Part shown: piece by piece, positions 10,630-17,953 of the stretch | Position numbering within the stretch: the first letter of the stretch is position 1 | Layout of the letters: every line of letters starts with the position of its first letter | DNA from: Arcobacter sp. F155 | GTDB lineage: Bacteria > Campylobacterota > Campylobacteria > Campylobacterales > Arcobacteraceae | DNA: 64,000 bases | Direction of reading: 5' to 3' | Assembly: GCF_004116455.1 (NCBI RefSeq) | Contig: NZ_PDJU01000008.1 | Span: 88,630 to 152,629 of the forward strand | Notes under the pieces: generated by a model | What the model was told of the DNA's origin: nothing | The model's database searches: none | The model's input: only the letters and a program-made list of their open reading frames with translations | Translations under genes and position numbers: made by a program

Positions 10630-11469
10630 TTATATTCCAATTGTAAGTGTTCCACCCATAATAGGGAACACTATAAACGCGCCAAAAGCTGGTAAAACAA
10701 AAAGAAAAATAATAAGCATTAAATACATATTCAATGTGTTTACCTTTCCTTTTATTTTATAAAACTTCTCTTGTCTCATCTCATCTGATTGCATTGCAAA
10801 AATATTTTTTACACCAATACCTGTCTCTTCACTTAAAATTAAAAAATCAATAATCTTACTTAACTCTTTACTATCAACTCTATTTTTTAAATTTTCATAG
10901 GCAACCTTTGTTGAGTAGTTTGTCATCTCATACTCTAGAATTGATATCTCTCTTAATAGTTCTTTATCAATAATTCCATGGGCTCTTCTTGATACTTCAA
11001 AGAAGGCATTTTTTAAACTTCCCCCTGCTTCTAAGATAACATTTACTAAATCTAAAAATACTCCTAAATCTCTATCTATTTTTTCGATTCTCTCTGCTTT
11101 AGCAATATTTAAATACATCTTTCCACCAAAAACAATACATAAAGCCCCAACTACAACACTAATAATTCCATACATCATAGGTACAAAAAATGGTAAAACA
11201 CCCATAATAATTACACCAATAAGAGTGAAAAGAAGTTTTGCTTCCATATACTCTTTTTGAGTAATTCCTGCTTGAATCAACTTCATATTTAAGTCATTGT
11301 CCAACTTCTTATTTTTGTGTTGAGCATCAATAATTGCTTTATTATCCAACTGAGAAAGAAGAATAATATTTTTTTGTTGCTGTCTTCTTTGAAGAATCAA
11401 AACAACTGCAATAATTAAAATTGCAAGTAACAATGGCGCTAATATTAGTACTAAAACTGTTTTATCCAT
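10630..11469 (-). CDS. tadC: Tad pilus inner-membrane platform protein TadC
   Basis: A 279-residue type II secretion F-domain protein. One membrane helix lies at the N-terminus, a pair near residues 85-120 and one at the C-terminus, flanking the cytoplasmic four-helix F domain (about 140-250) with the characteristic LSEETGIG and MRQEKFYKIKGK stretches. It forms the inner-membrane platform with TadB and is driven by the TadA ATPase. Its start codon shares one base with the tadB stop, which suggests coupled, equimolar synthesis. Confidence 0.9.
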   Translation of the reverse strand: MDKTVLVLILAPLLLAILIIAVVLILQRRQQQKNIILLSQLDNKAIIDAQHKNKKLDNDLNMKLIQAGITQKEYMEAKLLFTLIGVIIMGVLPFFVPMMYGIISVVVGALCIVFGGKMYLNIAKAERIEKIDRDLGVFLDLVNVILEAGGSLKNAFFEVSRRAHGIIDKELLREISILEYEMTNYSTKVAYENLKNRVDSKELSKIIDFLILSEETGIGVKNIFAMQSDEMRQEKFYKIKGKVNTLNMYLMLIIFLFVLPAFGAFIVFPIMGGTLTIGI

Positions 11470-12395
11470 TATTTAATCTTTGTTAATAAGCTATTTATAA
11501 ATAGTCCAAGTGCAACCCATAAAATTATGAAGAACATTTGAACCTTACCAATATCACTTCCAAAGAAGTGTGCACTTAATGAGTTATTTAAAGCATTGTC
11601 CATCATCATATATGTAAAAACAATAAGCCCTATAATCATATAAGTTCCAACTCTAATCTCTTTTGTTGAAGAGGTTATCTCTTGTTTTATTTCTCCTTGG
11701 TCATGTAAAGTTTTTCGCAGTTTTTCTAAAGTATTAGAAAACTTACCACCTGATTTTCTACCAATAGAAATTGTTAGATAGAAAATTCTAAGCTCTTTTG
11801 ATTCAACTAATTTAAACATCTTTTCAAAACACTTATCTTCACCAATTACAGACTTTTCATTAACATAAATATTAAATACTTTTTTTGTAAACTCCGATTT
11901 ACAAGTGGCAATTGATTTTTTTAAAGCTTGTTCAAATCCAACCCCACTTTTCATCATACTTGTCACCTTGTCAATAATCTCTTTTAGGTTGAAGTTAAAC
12001 TCTTCTTCTCTTACTTTTATTAGTTTCACTAAAACTAAATAAGGTAAAAACATAAAAATTAAAAATGTAAAAATAAAGATGATTTTAGAACCCACTACAA
12101 AATAGATGAAAAAACTAAGTAAAAAAGAGAAGGCTACTGATATTAATACAAAAGTATACTCTGCACCAGCTGTTGTAAAACCTGCATAGTACAGCTTTTT
12201 AGTCAGCCAGTTATCTTTTTTATTTTCATTTCTATTAGCTCTACTTTTATCAAGAATTTCACTATTTGTATTAACTAAAACATTTATGATTCTTTTTTGA
12301 CTACTTAATCTCATGTAATATGAGTAAAGATAAGAAAAAAGTGTAATTAATAAAACAGGAATTACAATGATAAAAAATAGAACTAAATTATTCAT
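11469..12395 (-). CDS. tadB: Tad pilus inner-membrane platform protein TadB
   Basis: A 308-residue type II secretion F-domain protein. It has one N-terminal membrane helix, two central ones (about 80-125), a cytoplasmic F domain (about 140-250) with SMMKSGVGFEQALKKS and GRKSGGKFSNTLEKL stretches, and C-terminal helices. It is paired with TadC as the platform of the Flp pilus machine. It lies two bases downstream of tadA and overlaps the tadC start by one base. Confidence 0.9.
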   Translation of the reverse strand: MNNLVLFFIIVIPVLLITLFSYLYSYYMRLSSQKRIINVLVNTNSEILDKSRANRNENKKDNWLTKKLYYAGFTTAGAEYTFVLISVAFSFLLSFFIYFVVGSKIIFIFTFLIFMFLPYLVLVKLIKVREEEFNFNLKEIIDKVTSMMKSGVGFEQALKKSIATCKSEFTKKVFNIYVNEKSVIGEDKCFEKMFKLVESKELRIFYLTISIGRKSGGKFSNTLEKLRKTLHDQGEIKQEITSSTKEIRVGTYMIIGLIVFTYMMMDNALNNSLSAHFFGSDIGKVQMFFIILWVALGLFINSLLTKIK

Positions 12396-12397
12396 AT

Positions 12398-13987
12398 CTA
12401 ATTATCCTTTACTAACTTTTGGAAGTGTGGCCACTTATGGAAAAGTTGAGGGTCTTTTTCTAAAAAGGCTGTAACAAACTCATCTTTCCAACCACACATA
12501 ACAGAAGGTAAATCATTCTCTAAAGCTTCAATCAACATCTGTTTTGGCATCTCAAAATTAGGGTCAAAAACCCTTTTATCAATATCAACACCAAACATAT
12601 TCATTTGGTCAACTGTTCTACTTGGAGTTGATAAAACTTCAAACTCACCCTTTGTCTTTTTTAAATCACTTGTATCTCTTTTGAATTTGAAAATATCATT
12701 TAAAGAGATTACTCCGTTATCTTCTATTCTTCTTTCAATCTCTGAAATTGCAATTAGTTTTCTTGTACCATCAGGGAATCTAACAAGCTGAATAATTACA
12801 TCAACTGCTGATGCCATTTGAGTACGAATAAAGTTGATATTTGCACTAGGTCTAGCCTCTAAATACATATTCTCAATTCTTACTAATGCTTCTTTTGTAT
12901 TATCTGCGTGAACTGTAGTCATAGAACCTGGATGTCCTGTATTCATGGCATTAAGCATAACTACAATTTCAGGTCCCCTACACTCCCCAACAATAATTCT
13001 TCTTGGAGATGACCGCAGAGCTGACCTTAATAAAAAGTCTAAGGTAATAGCACCTTTTCCTTCTTCATTTGCCATTCTTGCTTCATATTGTCTAATTGAG
13101 TGACAAGGCATTTGAGGTTGCATCTCTCTTGTATCTTCAATAACCATAAGCTGTTCATTTGCATCAACAAACCTTGTCATTGCATTTAAGAAAGTTGTTT
13201 TACCACTTGAAGTACCACCAGATACGATGATATTACACTTACCTTTTGCAGCTTTTACCAAAAAGTAAGCCATCTTATAATCCATTTGTCCACCATCAAT
13301 TAGCATTTCAAGTAGTAAAGGAATATCATTAAATTTTCTAATCGTCACACAGCTTCCACCATTTGCTGCAATTGGTGGGATTTGTACCTCAACCCTTGAA
13401 CCATCATTTAATTTACTTGAAATAATAGGATGGGCTTCATCAATTTTTCTATTGTTTTCTGCAAGCATTTTGTCAATGATTTTTCTAAGTTCTTCTTCAC
13501 TTCTAAAAGTAAAAGGAGTTTCCATAGTTTTACCATTGTAAATGATGTCAATATAATCTTTTGTATTAACAATAACATCATTTAGTCCATCCCTTGCTAT
13601 TGTAAAAATTGTAGAAATATGTCCATAGCCAATGATATTGTTTGTAATCATTTGTTTTATATCTTCTAAAATATCTCTTCTTAAACTTCTAGTTTCAGGG
13701 AAAGATAGAATAAACTCAGGTAAAACCTCATCAAGGTTATCTTTTGTAATTTTCTGTTCTGATTTTAGATTCATCATAAAAGAGTCATTTATTTTAACTG
13801 CAATATCATATAACTCTTTGTTTGTATAAATCTCCGGGAAAACTAACTCATCGTTTTTTATATTTCTTTTTATCTTATTAATTTTAGTTTTGGTAATATC
13901 AATAGTACTGATTTCTTCTTCAAGAGCCGGTTCTTCAAAGCTAACCCTCTCTTCTTGCTCATCAATTAAATCTTTTAAATTTTTCAT
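12398..13987 (-). CDS. tadA: Tad pilus secretion ATPase TadA/CpaF
   Basis: A 529-residue cytoplasmic secretion ATPase of the VirB11/GspE superfamily that powers Flp pilus extension. Walker A is GGTSSGKT (residues 257-264). The Asp box follows as VIEDTREMQ, the Walker B/His-box region contains RIIVGECRGPE, and MNTGHPGSMTTVHAD lies downstream. The core matches CpaF proteins. A C-terminal extension of about 90 residues (TPSRTVDQMNMFGVD onward) follows the usual end of the domain. Its start shares one base with the tadZ stop. Confidence 0.93.
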   Translation of the reverse strand: MKNLKDLIDEQEERVSFEEPALEEEISTIDITKTKINKIKRNIKNDELVFPEIYTNKELYDIAVKINDSFMMNLKSEQKITKDNLDEVLPEFILSFPETRSLRRDILEDIKQMITNNIIGYGHISTIFTIARDGLNDVIVNTKDYIDIIYNGKTMETPFTFRSEEELRKIIDKMLAENNRKIDEAHPIISSKLNDGSRVEVQIPPIAANGGSCVTIRKFNDIPLLLEMLIDGGQMDYKMAYFLVKAAKGKCNIIVSGGTSSGKTTFLNAMTRFVDANEQLMVIEDTREMQPQMPCHSIRQYEARMANEEGKGAITLDFLLRSALRSSPRRIIVGECRGPEIVVMLNAMNTGHPGSMTTVHADNTKEALVRIENMYLEARPSANINFIRTQMASAVDVIIQLVRFPDGTRKLIAISEIERRIEDNGVISLNDIFKFKRDTSDLKKTKGEFEVLSTPSRTVDQMNMFGVDIDKRVFDPNFEMPKQMLIEALENDLPSVMCGWKDEFVTAFLEKDPQLFHKWPHFQKLVKDN

Positions 13988-15576
13988 TACTTACTCTTTT
14001 TAAAAAATGAGAATAAAGAGCTTTTTGTTTCAGATTTTTTCTCTTTTTTATAAAAGCCTTTATTCTCTAAAATAGAATCTAATTTTTTAACAAAGATAGA
14101 ATTTTTTGCATGTTCAGAAGCTAACTTACAATAATTCCAACAGCTACCTAAATCTTCATAATCATTTGGTATTTTCATTTCATTAAATAGTTTTTTCTCA
14201 TCATCATTCATATTTAAAATAGATGTAGCATCTGAAATTGAAATTGCATTTTTTGAATCAAATCTATTTATTACAAACGAAGTTTTATCTTTAAGTCCTG
14301 CTCTTTTTAATAAAGAGTAAAAAGTTTTTAGTTTTGAAGTGTGAGGTAAAGACATCTCAGTAATAACCCATAAGTCATTTACCACATCATAAAGTGTTGA
14401 TTTTAAATTAGAAGCATCTGCTTCTCCTAAGTCAATAACAATAAAATTAAAATAGTCACTAGAACTAGAAATATACTCTAAAAGCTTCTCTATAAATACA
14501 TCTCTTTCTATATACTCTTTATCAATATGTTTTTGAATTCCTGTTATACAATAGAAGTTTTCTTTTCTTTTTATAAGCCCATTTTCTAGATTACTTTCTA
14601 TATTAAATTCACTAGAGTTTATTAAATCTACTATTGTTTTTTCAGGTAATGGATTTCCTTCTAAAAATAAGTTACTTATAGCTTTTGTATTTGATAAATC
14701 AATATATAAAATATTTTTTTCAGGAAGATTTGTTGATAATAAATCACAGGCATTCATTGATATTGTCGTTGAACCAATTCCACCAGTAATACCCGTAATA
14801 CCAATAATTTTATTACCATATTTATTTTTAGTAAGTAACTCTTTTCTTGTATCTAAGATAATACTTTTTATATTTTCAGCTTTAAACTCATTTATAGAGA
14901 TATAGTTTTCTATTCCAAGTTTACCACAGTACATAGAAATAGAGTGGTCATTTGGACCAATTACAATTATTAGTTCATTTAAGCCTTTTATTATTTGTTC
15001 ATCTTGAACTATTTTATTTTGGTCTTCCACTAAATAAATTATTATATGTTTAGTATCTTTGCCTTTTAACTGGCTTGAATATAAAGCAATATCTTTTGTG
15101 CTGATTACTTCTGTATTAAATAGTGCTTTAAGTCCTGATTTTAAGTTGTCTGAAAAAGCTTTTAACTCTTCATCATAAACTACATATATATTAAAAGAAG
15201 CATCACTATCTAATAGTTTTTTTTCTAATTGTTTCTTTTCATGAAAATGTTTTTTGATTTTATTTAGTAGTCTTTTTAATATTTTTTTAGATTTGATTCT
15301 TCTATCAATTAAAATATATCCATAGATTAGTTTATCTTTTTTAATTTTTATTCTATAAGTCTTTCCAAAGTGCTCTGGTTTGTCTATTTTATCTCCATCT
15401 TTATTTAAAGAGTATTCATAGTCAAAAACATTATATTCATAATCAAATTTATAGAAAGATAAGTAGTCTAAATCTGATAAATCAACAAATAACTCCAATA
15501 ACTCTAGTATCTGATTATTTAATGTCTTTTTTAATTCAGAAGCTTCCATTTTTTTTTGATATTCATTTAAATCCAT
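13987..15576 (-). CDS. tadZ: Tad pilus localisation ATPase TadZ/CpaE
   Basis: A 529-residue two-domain protein. The first ~245 residues have a low-complexity helical start and a receiver-like fold. From about 255 there is a ParA/MinD-type ATPase domain. The P-loop is TGGIGSTT (264-271): the usual signature lysine of KGGxGK is absent and a serine stands in the GKT position, as known for CpaE/TadZ, which are weak or atypical ATPases. These proteins place the pilus machine at a pole. The C-terminal tail is Lys/Ser-rich. Immediately upstream of tadA. Confidence 0.85.
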   Translation of the reverse strand: MDLNEYQKKMEASELKKTLNNQILELLELFVDLSDLDYLSFYKFDYEYNVFDYEYSLNKDGDKIDKPEHFGKTYRIKIKKDKLIYGYILIDRRIKSKKILKRLLNKIKKHFHEKKQLEKKLLDSDASFNIYVVYDEELKAFSDNLKSGLKALFNTEVISTKDIALYSSQLKGKDTKHIIIYLVEDQNKIVQDEQIIKGLNELIIVIGPNDHSISMYCGKLGIENYISINEFKAENIKSIILDTRKELLTKNKYGNKIIGITGITGGIGSTTISMNACDLLSTNLPEKNILYIDLSNTKAISNLFLEGNPLPEKTIVDLINSSEFNIESNLENGLIKRKENFYCITGIQKHIDKEYIERDVFIEKLLEYISSSSDYFNFIVIDLGEADASNLKSTLYDVVNDLWVITEMSLPHTSKLKTFYSLLKRAGLKDKTSFVINRFDSKNAISISDATSILNMNDDEKKLFNEMKIPNDYEDLGSCWNYCKLASEHAKNSIFVKKLDSILENKGFYKKEKKSETKSSLFSFFKKSK

Positions 15577-15588
15577 AACTTATCCTCT

Positions 15589-16632
15589 TTAATAAACTAA
15601 CTCAATCTCTGGAGTCTTTGCAGGAACTACTTCTGTAATAAGTTTTATACTTCTATTAGAAGGTGTTCCATTATCAACTATTTCATAATCTGTAACTCTT
15701 ACTCTTACAATACCATTTGCTATAGCCCCAGAGTTTAAAGTAATAATATCCATCTCGATAGGAAGATTTGCTCCACTTGGACCAATTATGTCAAAAATAC
15801 CATCAGATAAATGGTTTATTTGAGTTACCCAAGTAGAGTAATCATTTCCTAAATAAGTTCCCAATAAACATATTGGTGTCTCAGTTTTTCCATTTTCAAA
15901 ATTTATACTCTGGCTTGAATCATAAATATCAGATAACATATTGCTGTAGTGAGAAAACTCACTTTGACCACTTGTACTACATCCAGGTAATGAAGCATCA
16001 CAACTATCAACATCAAAACCTAAATCAGAAAAATCAAATTTATTACTTAATGCAAAAGAACAATCACAATCACAATCAGTAATTACTGGATAGAAAGTAT
16101 CTTTATCTGAATACTCCCAATCTGCTGTTAAAGAGTAGTTCATCTCAATTGCATCACCGATGTTAAATGTTCTATCATTAATAGCAAAAGGTGCAAGTCC
16201 TGCTGAGTAGTCTGAAGTAGGAGTAGGTAAATCAACACTTGTAATAGTTGCTCTAGATTCAACATTTAATGTTAAAAAATCTAAATCTAAAAATTTTAAC
16301 CAGAAAGTATCTTCTTGATAGTTTGAAATAGTTGCAGTAACTGTATTTGGTTCAGAAACAAAATCCCATGAATAAACAATAGTATCTTTTATCTCTTGAC
16401 CAAGTTTTGTTTCTAAAAGCATATCTTGATGTACAGCTTCTGCGTTAAAAGTGCTCTCTTCTATTTTTACATAATATTTTGCAAGGGTTAAAACAGCATT
16501 ATCAGTTATTTTCTTTAAATTATAATATTTATCTCTTGCTTGCATGTTATCACTAATAGTTGCACCTAATCCAATTAAAGCAACAAATAAAAAAAGGCCT
16601 AAAAGAATTTGGTCAATAAAAGCTTTCTTCAT
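15589..16632 (-). CDS. TadG-like pseudopilin with Cys-rich periplasmic domain
   Basis: A 347-residue protein with an N-terminal membrane helix (about 9-27) preceded by AFIDQILL, the same motif as in the other pilin-like proteins here, followed by a large extracytoplasmic domain rich in Asp, Ser and Thr. Near residue 190 there is a dense cysteine cluster (DCDCDCSF), followed by two further cysteines and a CST pair, plausibly disulfides or a metal site. Position between the prepilin peptidase and tadZ fits a TadG-like tip or anchoring protein. The family assignment is inferred from topology and context. Confidence 0.62.
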   Translation of the reverse strand: MKKAFIDQILLGLFLFVALIGLGATISDNMQARDKYYNLKKITDNAVLTLAKYYVKIEESTFNAEAVHQDMLLETKLGQEIKDTIVYSWDFVSEPNTVTATISNYQEDTFWLKFLDLDFLTLNVESRATITSVDLPTPTSDYSAGLAPFAINDRTFNIGDAIEMNYSLTADWEYSDKDTFYPVITDCDCDCSFALSNKFDFSDLGFDVDSCDASLPGCSTSGQSEFSHYSNMLSDIYDSSQSINFENGKTETPICLLGTYLGNDYSTWVTQINHLSDGIFDIIGPSGANLPIEMDIITLNSGAIANGIVRVRVTDYEIVDNGTPSNRSIKLITEVVPAKTPEIELVY

Positions 16633-16641
16633 GGTACTTCC

Positions 16642-17079
16642 TTAAAAAAGACTAGGATATATTTTAAAATATATCATCATATCAACTATAGCTACAGAGA
16701 TAAACATAGCTGGAGCCATAGGAGCAACTCTTCTTTTCATCAACATTTGTTTATATAGTAAAGCAAAAGTTTGAACAAGACCTGTTACAACTAAAAATAC
16801 AGCAAAAGGCTTAACTCCAAGATATAAAGCTATCACCATCATATACTTTATATCTCCACCACCTAAAATTTGTGTTCTATTTAAAAGTAAAATCACTACA
16901 AAAAAAAGTAGTACCAATAAACTTAAAATAATAGAGCTTATATATATTTTCGATTCTAATAGACCAAAAGTAATTAACATAACAGACATTGCTAACAGAA
17001 TATTGTTTGGGATTAAAAACTTTTTATAATCTAAAAATGCTAGAAAAGAGGAAAATATATAGAAGACTATTGTGAACAT
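16642..17079 (-). CDS. cpaA: Prepilin peptidase CpaA/TadV
   Basis: A 145-residue integral membrane type IV prepilin peptidase (A24 family, short form without the methylase domain). It should remove leader peptides from the Flp pilin and pseudopilins. The two active-site aspartates are visible in FLDYKKFLIPN near residue 14 and in GGGDIKYM near residue 75. The frame is open further upstream to 17223, but that would overlap flp. The ATG at 17079 has AAGG upstream and gives the family start. A strong terminator hairpin lies between flp and this gene. Confidence 0.88.
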   Translation of the reverse strand: MFTIVFYIFSSFLAFLDYKKFLIPNNILLAMSVMLITFGLLESKIYISSIILSLLVLLFFVVILLLNRTQILGGGDIKYMMVIALYLGVKPFAVFLVVTGLVQTFALLYKQMLMKRRVAPMAPAMFISVAIVDMMIYFKIYPSLF

Positions 17080-17094
17080 AATTAAGCCTTTTTC

Positions 17095-17129
17095 AAAAAA
17101 AAAGAGAAGGTATAAACCTTCTCTTTTTT
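17095..17129 (-). terminator. Intrinsic terminator/attenuator between flp and cpaA
   Basis: A 13-bp perfect stem (AAAAAAGAGAAGG / CCTTCTCTTTTTT) with a 6-base loop, followed on the minus strand by a run of T (17095-17103). It lies 15 bases after the flp stop and 16 before the cpaA ATG. It should end most flp transcripts while letting a fraction continue, giving much more pilin than machinery. Confidence 0.8.
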
Positions 17130-17143
17130 GCAAAAGTCCAGAA

Positions 17144-17341
17144 TCAACCTCCTGAAGCATCACCTGTAACTTCTGTAATTTTTGTAGTTGCTGAAGTTTT
17201 AACTGTATCAGTTTCTGTACCAATCCATGAATTTAAACCAACAACTGCTCCTACACCAACGATAACAAGTAATAAAGTTACAAGGATTTTATCCATTGCA
17301 CCTTTTTCACTTTTTAATCTTCTTTTTAAAAACTCTAACAT
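17144..17341 (-). CDS. flp: Flp-family major pilin
   Basis: A 65-residue pre-pilin: a basic leader (residues 1-14, ending in EKG), a hydrophobic helix (about 19-36) and a short Thr/Gly-rich tail. Small size and position as first gene of the tad operon identify it as the main Flp pilus subunit. The region after the likely cleavage site reads AMDKILVTLLL; the usual Glu-Tyr pair of Flp pilins is missing and an Asp is present. It has a strong AAAGGAG ribosome binding site and a c-di-GMP riboswitch in its leader. Confidence 0.82.
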   Translation of the reverse strand: MLEFLKRRLKSEKGAMDKILVTLLLVIVGVGAVVGLNSWIGTETDTVKTSATTKITEVTGDASGG

Positions 17342-17350
17342 AATTATCTC

Positions 17351-17362
17351 CTTTAATTAAAG
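17351..17362 (-). promoter_or_regulatory. Self-complementary segment overlapping the flp ribosome binding site
   Basis: CTTTAATTAAAG is a perfect 12-base palindrome whose 3' end is part of the AAAGGAG Shine-Dalgarno sequence of flp on the minus strand. It could form a weak hairpin or be the final switch point of the upstream riboswitch. A role is inferred, not shown. Confidence 0.3.
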
Positions 17363-17377
17363 TTAATTCTAAATGTC

Positions 17378-17433
17378 AGATAGTGTAATTGCAAGCTAAT
17401 TAATATTAATATAAATTTGCAACCCGGCTATCT
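17378..17433 (-). promoter_or_regulatory. Possible expression platform: hairpin competing with the riboswitch aptamer
   Basis: On the minus strand, AGATAG (17428-17433), part of the second aptamer arm, is complementary to CTATCT (17378-17383). Nested inside, TTGCAA (17417-17422, aptamer 3' end) can pair with TTGCAA (17389-17394), with matched 5-base internal loops. This hairpin cannot coexist with the folded aptamer, so it is a candidate switching helix. No T-run follows, which argues for translational control or control through another protein. Confidence 0.5.
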
Positions 17434-17504
17434 TAAAATACAAGACCCGTAGCTTTCCGTCCTTACCTCACGATAAGTTTGGCTAGTTTGTTTTGTAAAT
17501 CTAT
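17411..17504 (-). promoter_or_regulatory. Cyclic-di-GMP-I (GEMM) riboswitch aptamer upstream of flp
   Basis: Read on the minus strand this has the GEMM-I layout. An outer stem pairs 17497-17504 with 17411-17418. Then comes a CCAAAC segment, a 6-bp stem (CTTATC / GGTAAG) capped by a GTGA (GNRA) tetraloop, the junction GACGGAAAGC, and a second arm (GCTA-CGGG-TCTT / AAGA-TAGC) whose asymmetric internal loop matches the tetraloop receptor. It ends in CCGGGTTGC. Aligned to the Vibrio Vc2 aptamer, the position equivalent to G20 is G and the one equivalent to C92 is C, which favours c-di-GMP over cGAMP. It lies about 70 bases before the flp ATG. I know of no other RNA with this pattern; a covariance-model search would settle it. 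Confidence 0.85.
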
Positions 17505-17620
17505 TGTCACATATGTAACCTTAAAGTAATATAAATAGTATCATAAAAGTATCAAAAATGACACTTTTCCAGAAAATTATTATTTTATTGCTTTTTAATA
17601 CTTTTAAAACTCTTTTTAGC

Positions 17621-17626
17621 TATAAT
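17621..17626 (+). promoter_or_regulatory. -10 box for gatC and the UGA-containing gene
   Basis: A perfect TATAAT 28 bases before the gatC ATG, preceded by a T-rich tract typical of promoters in this class. AAGGAA lies in the leader at a good distance from the ATG. The promoter is divergent from the flp riboswitch transcript. Confidence 0.6.
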
Positions 17627-17654
17627 CCAAGCACTTTACTAGTTAAGGAAAATT

Positions 17655-17945
17655 ATGACTGTAGATGATAAATTAATTGATAAACTATCAAAGTTATCAA
17701 GCTTAGAGATTGAAGATTCAAGAAAAGAGAATCTAAAATCAGAACTTGCTGATATTATCAACTTCGTAGAAAATTTAAATGAGATTGATGTATCAAATAT
17801 TGAAGCTACATTCAATACAGTTGAAGGTGGAACTCCATTGAGAGAAGACACTGCTAAGCAAGATTTAGAACTATCAAATCAAATCTTAGAAAACGCTCCA
17901 AAAAGCGAAGATGGATACTTTATAGTACCAAAAATTATAGAATAG
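17655..17945 (+). CDS. gatC: Asp-tRNA(Asn)/Glu-tRNA(Gln) amidotransferase subunit C
   Basis: The small subunit of GatCAB, which converts misacylated Glu-tRNA(Gln) or Asp-tRNA(Asn) to the correct species. It has 96 residues, the usual length, with the family pattern of an N-terminal helix pair (LSKLSSLEIED), the central IINFVENLNEIDVSN and the C-terminal PLREDTAKQ and NAPKSEDGYFIVPKIIE. gatA and gatB are not in the window. The next gene begins nine bases after its stop, so the two are probably co-transcribed. Confidence 0.95.
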   Translation: MTVDDKLIDKLSKLSSLEIEDSRKENLKSELADIINFVENLNEIDVSNIEATFNTVEGGTPLREDTAKQDLELSNQILENAPKSEDGYFIVPKIIE

Positions 17946-17953
17946 GAAAAAAA

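Noticed and set aside
13987..15576. TadZ as a pseudogene because of the altered P-loop
   Set aside because: Deviant Walker A motifs are normal for TadZ/CpaE, and the frame is full length and overlapping with its neighbours.
16642..17223. A longer prepilin peptidase starting at 17223
   Set aside because: The added 48 residues are low-complexity (Gln/Leu-rich), overlap flp out of frame and include the terminator hairpin.
17411..17504. cGAMP-responsive GEMM-Ib variant
   Set aside because: That variant carries A at the position equivalent to Vc2 G20; here it reads as G, although my alignment by eye could be off by one.
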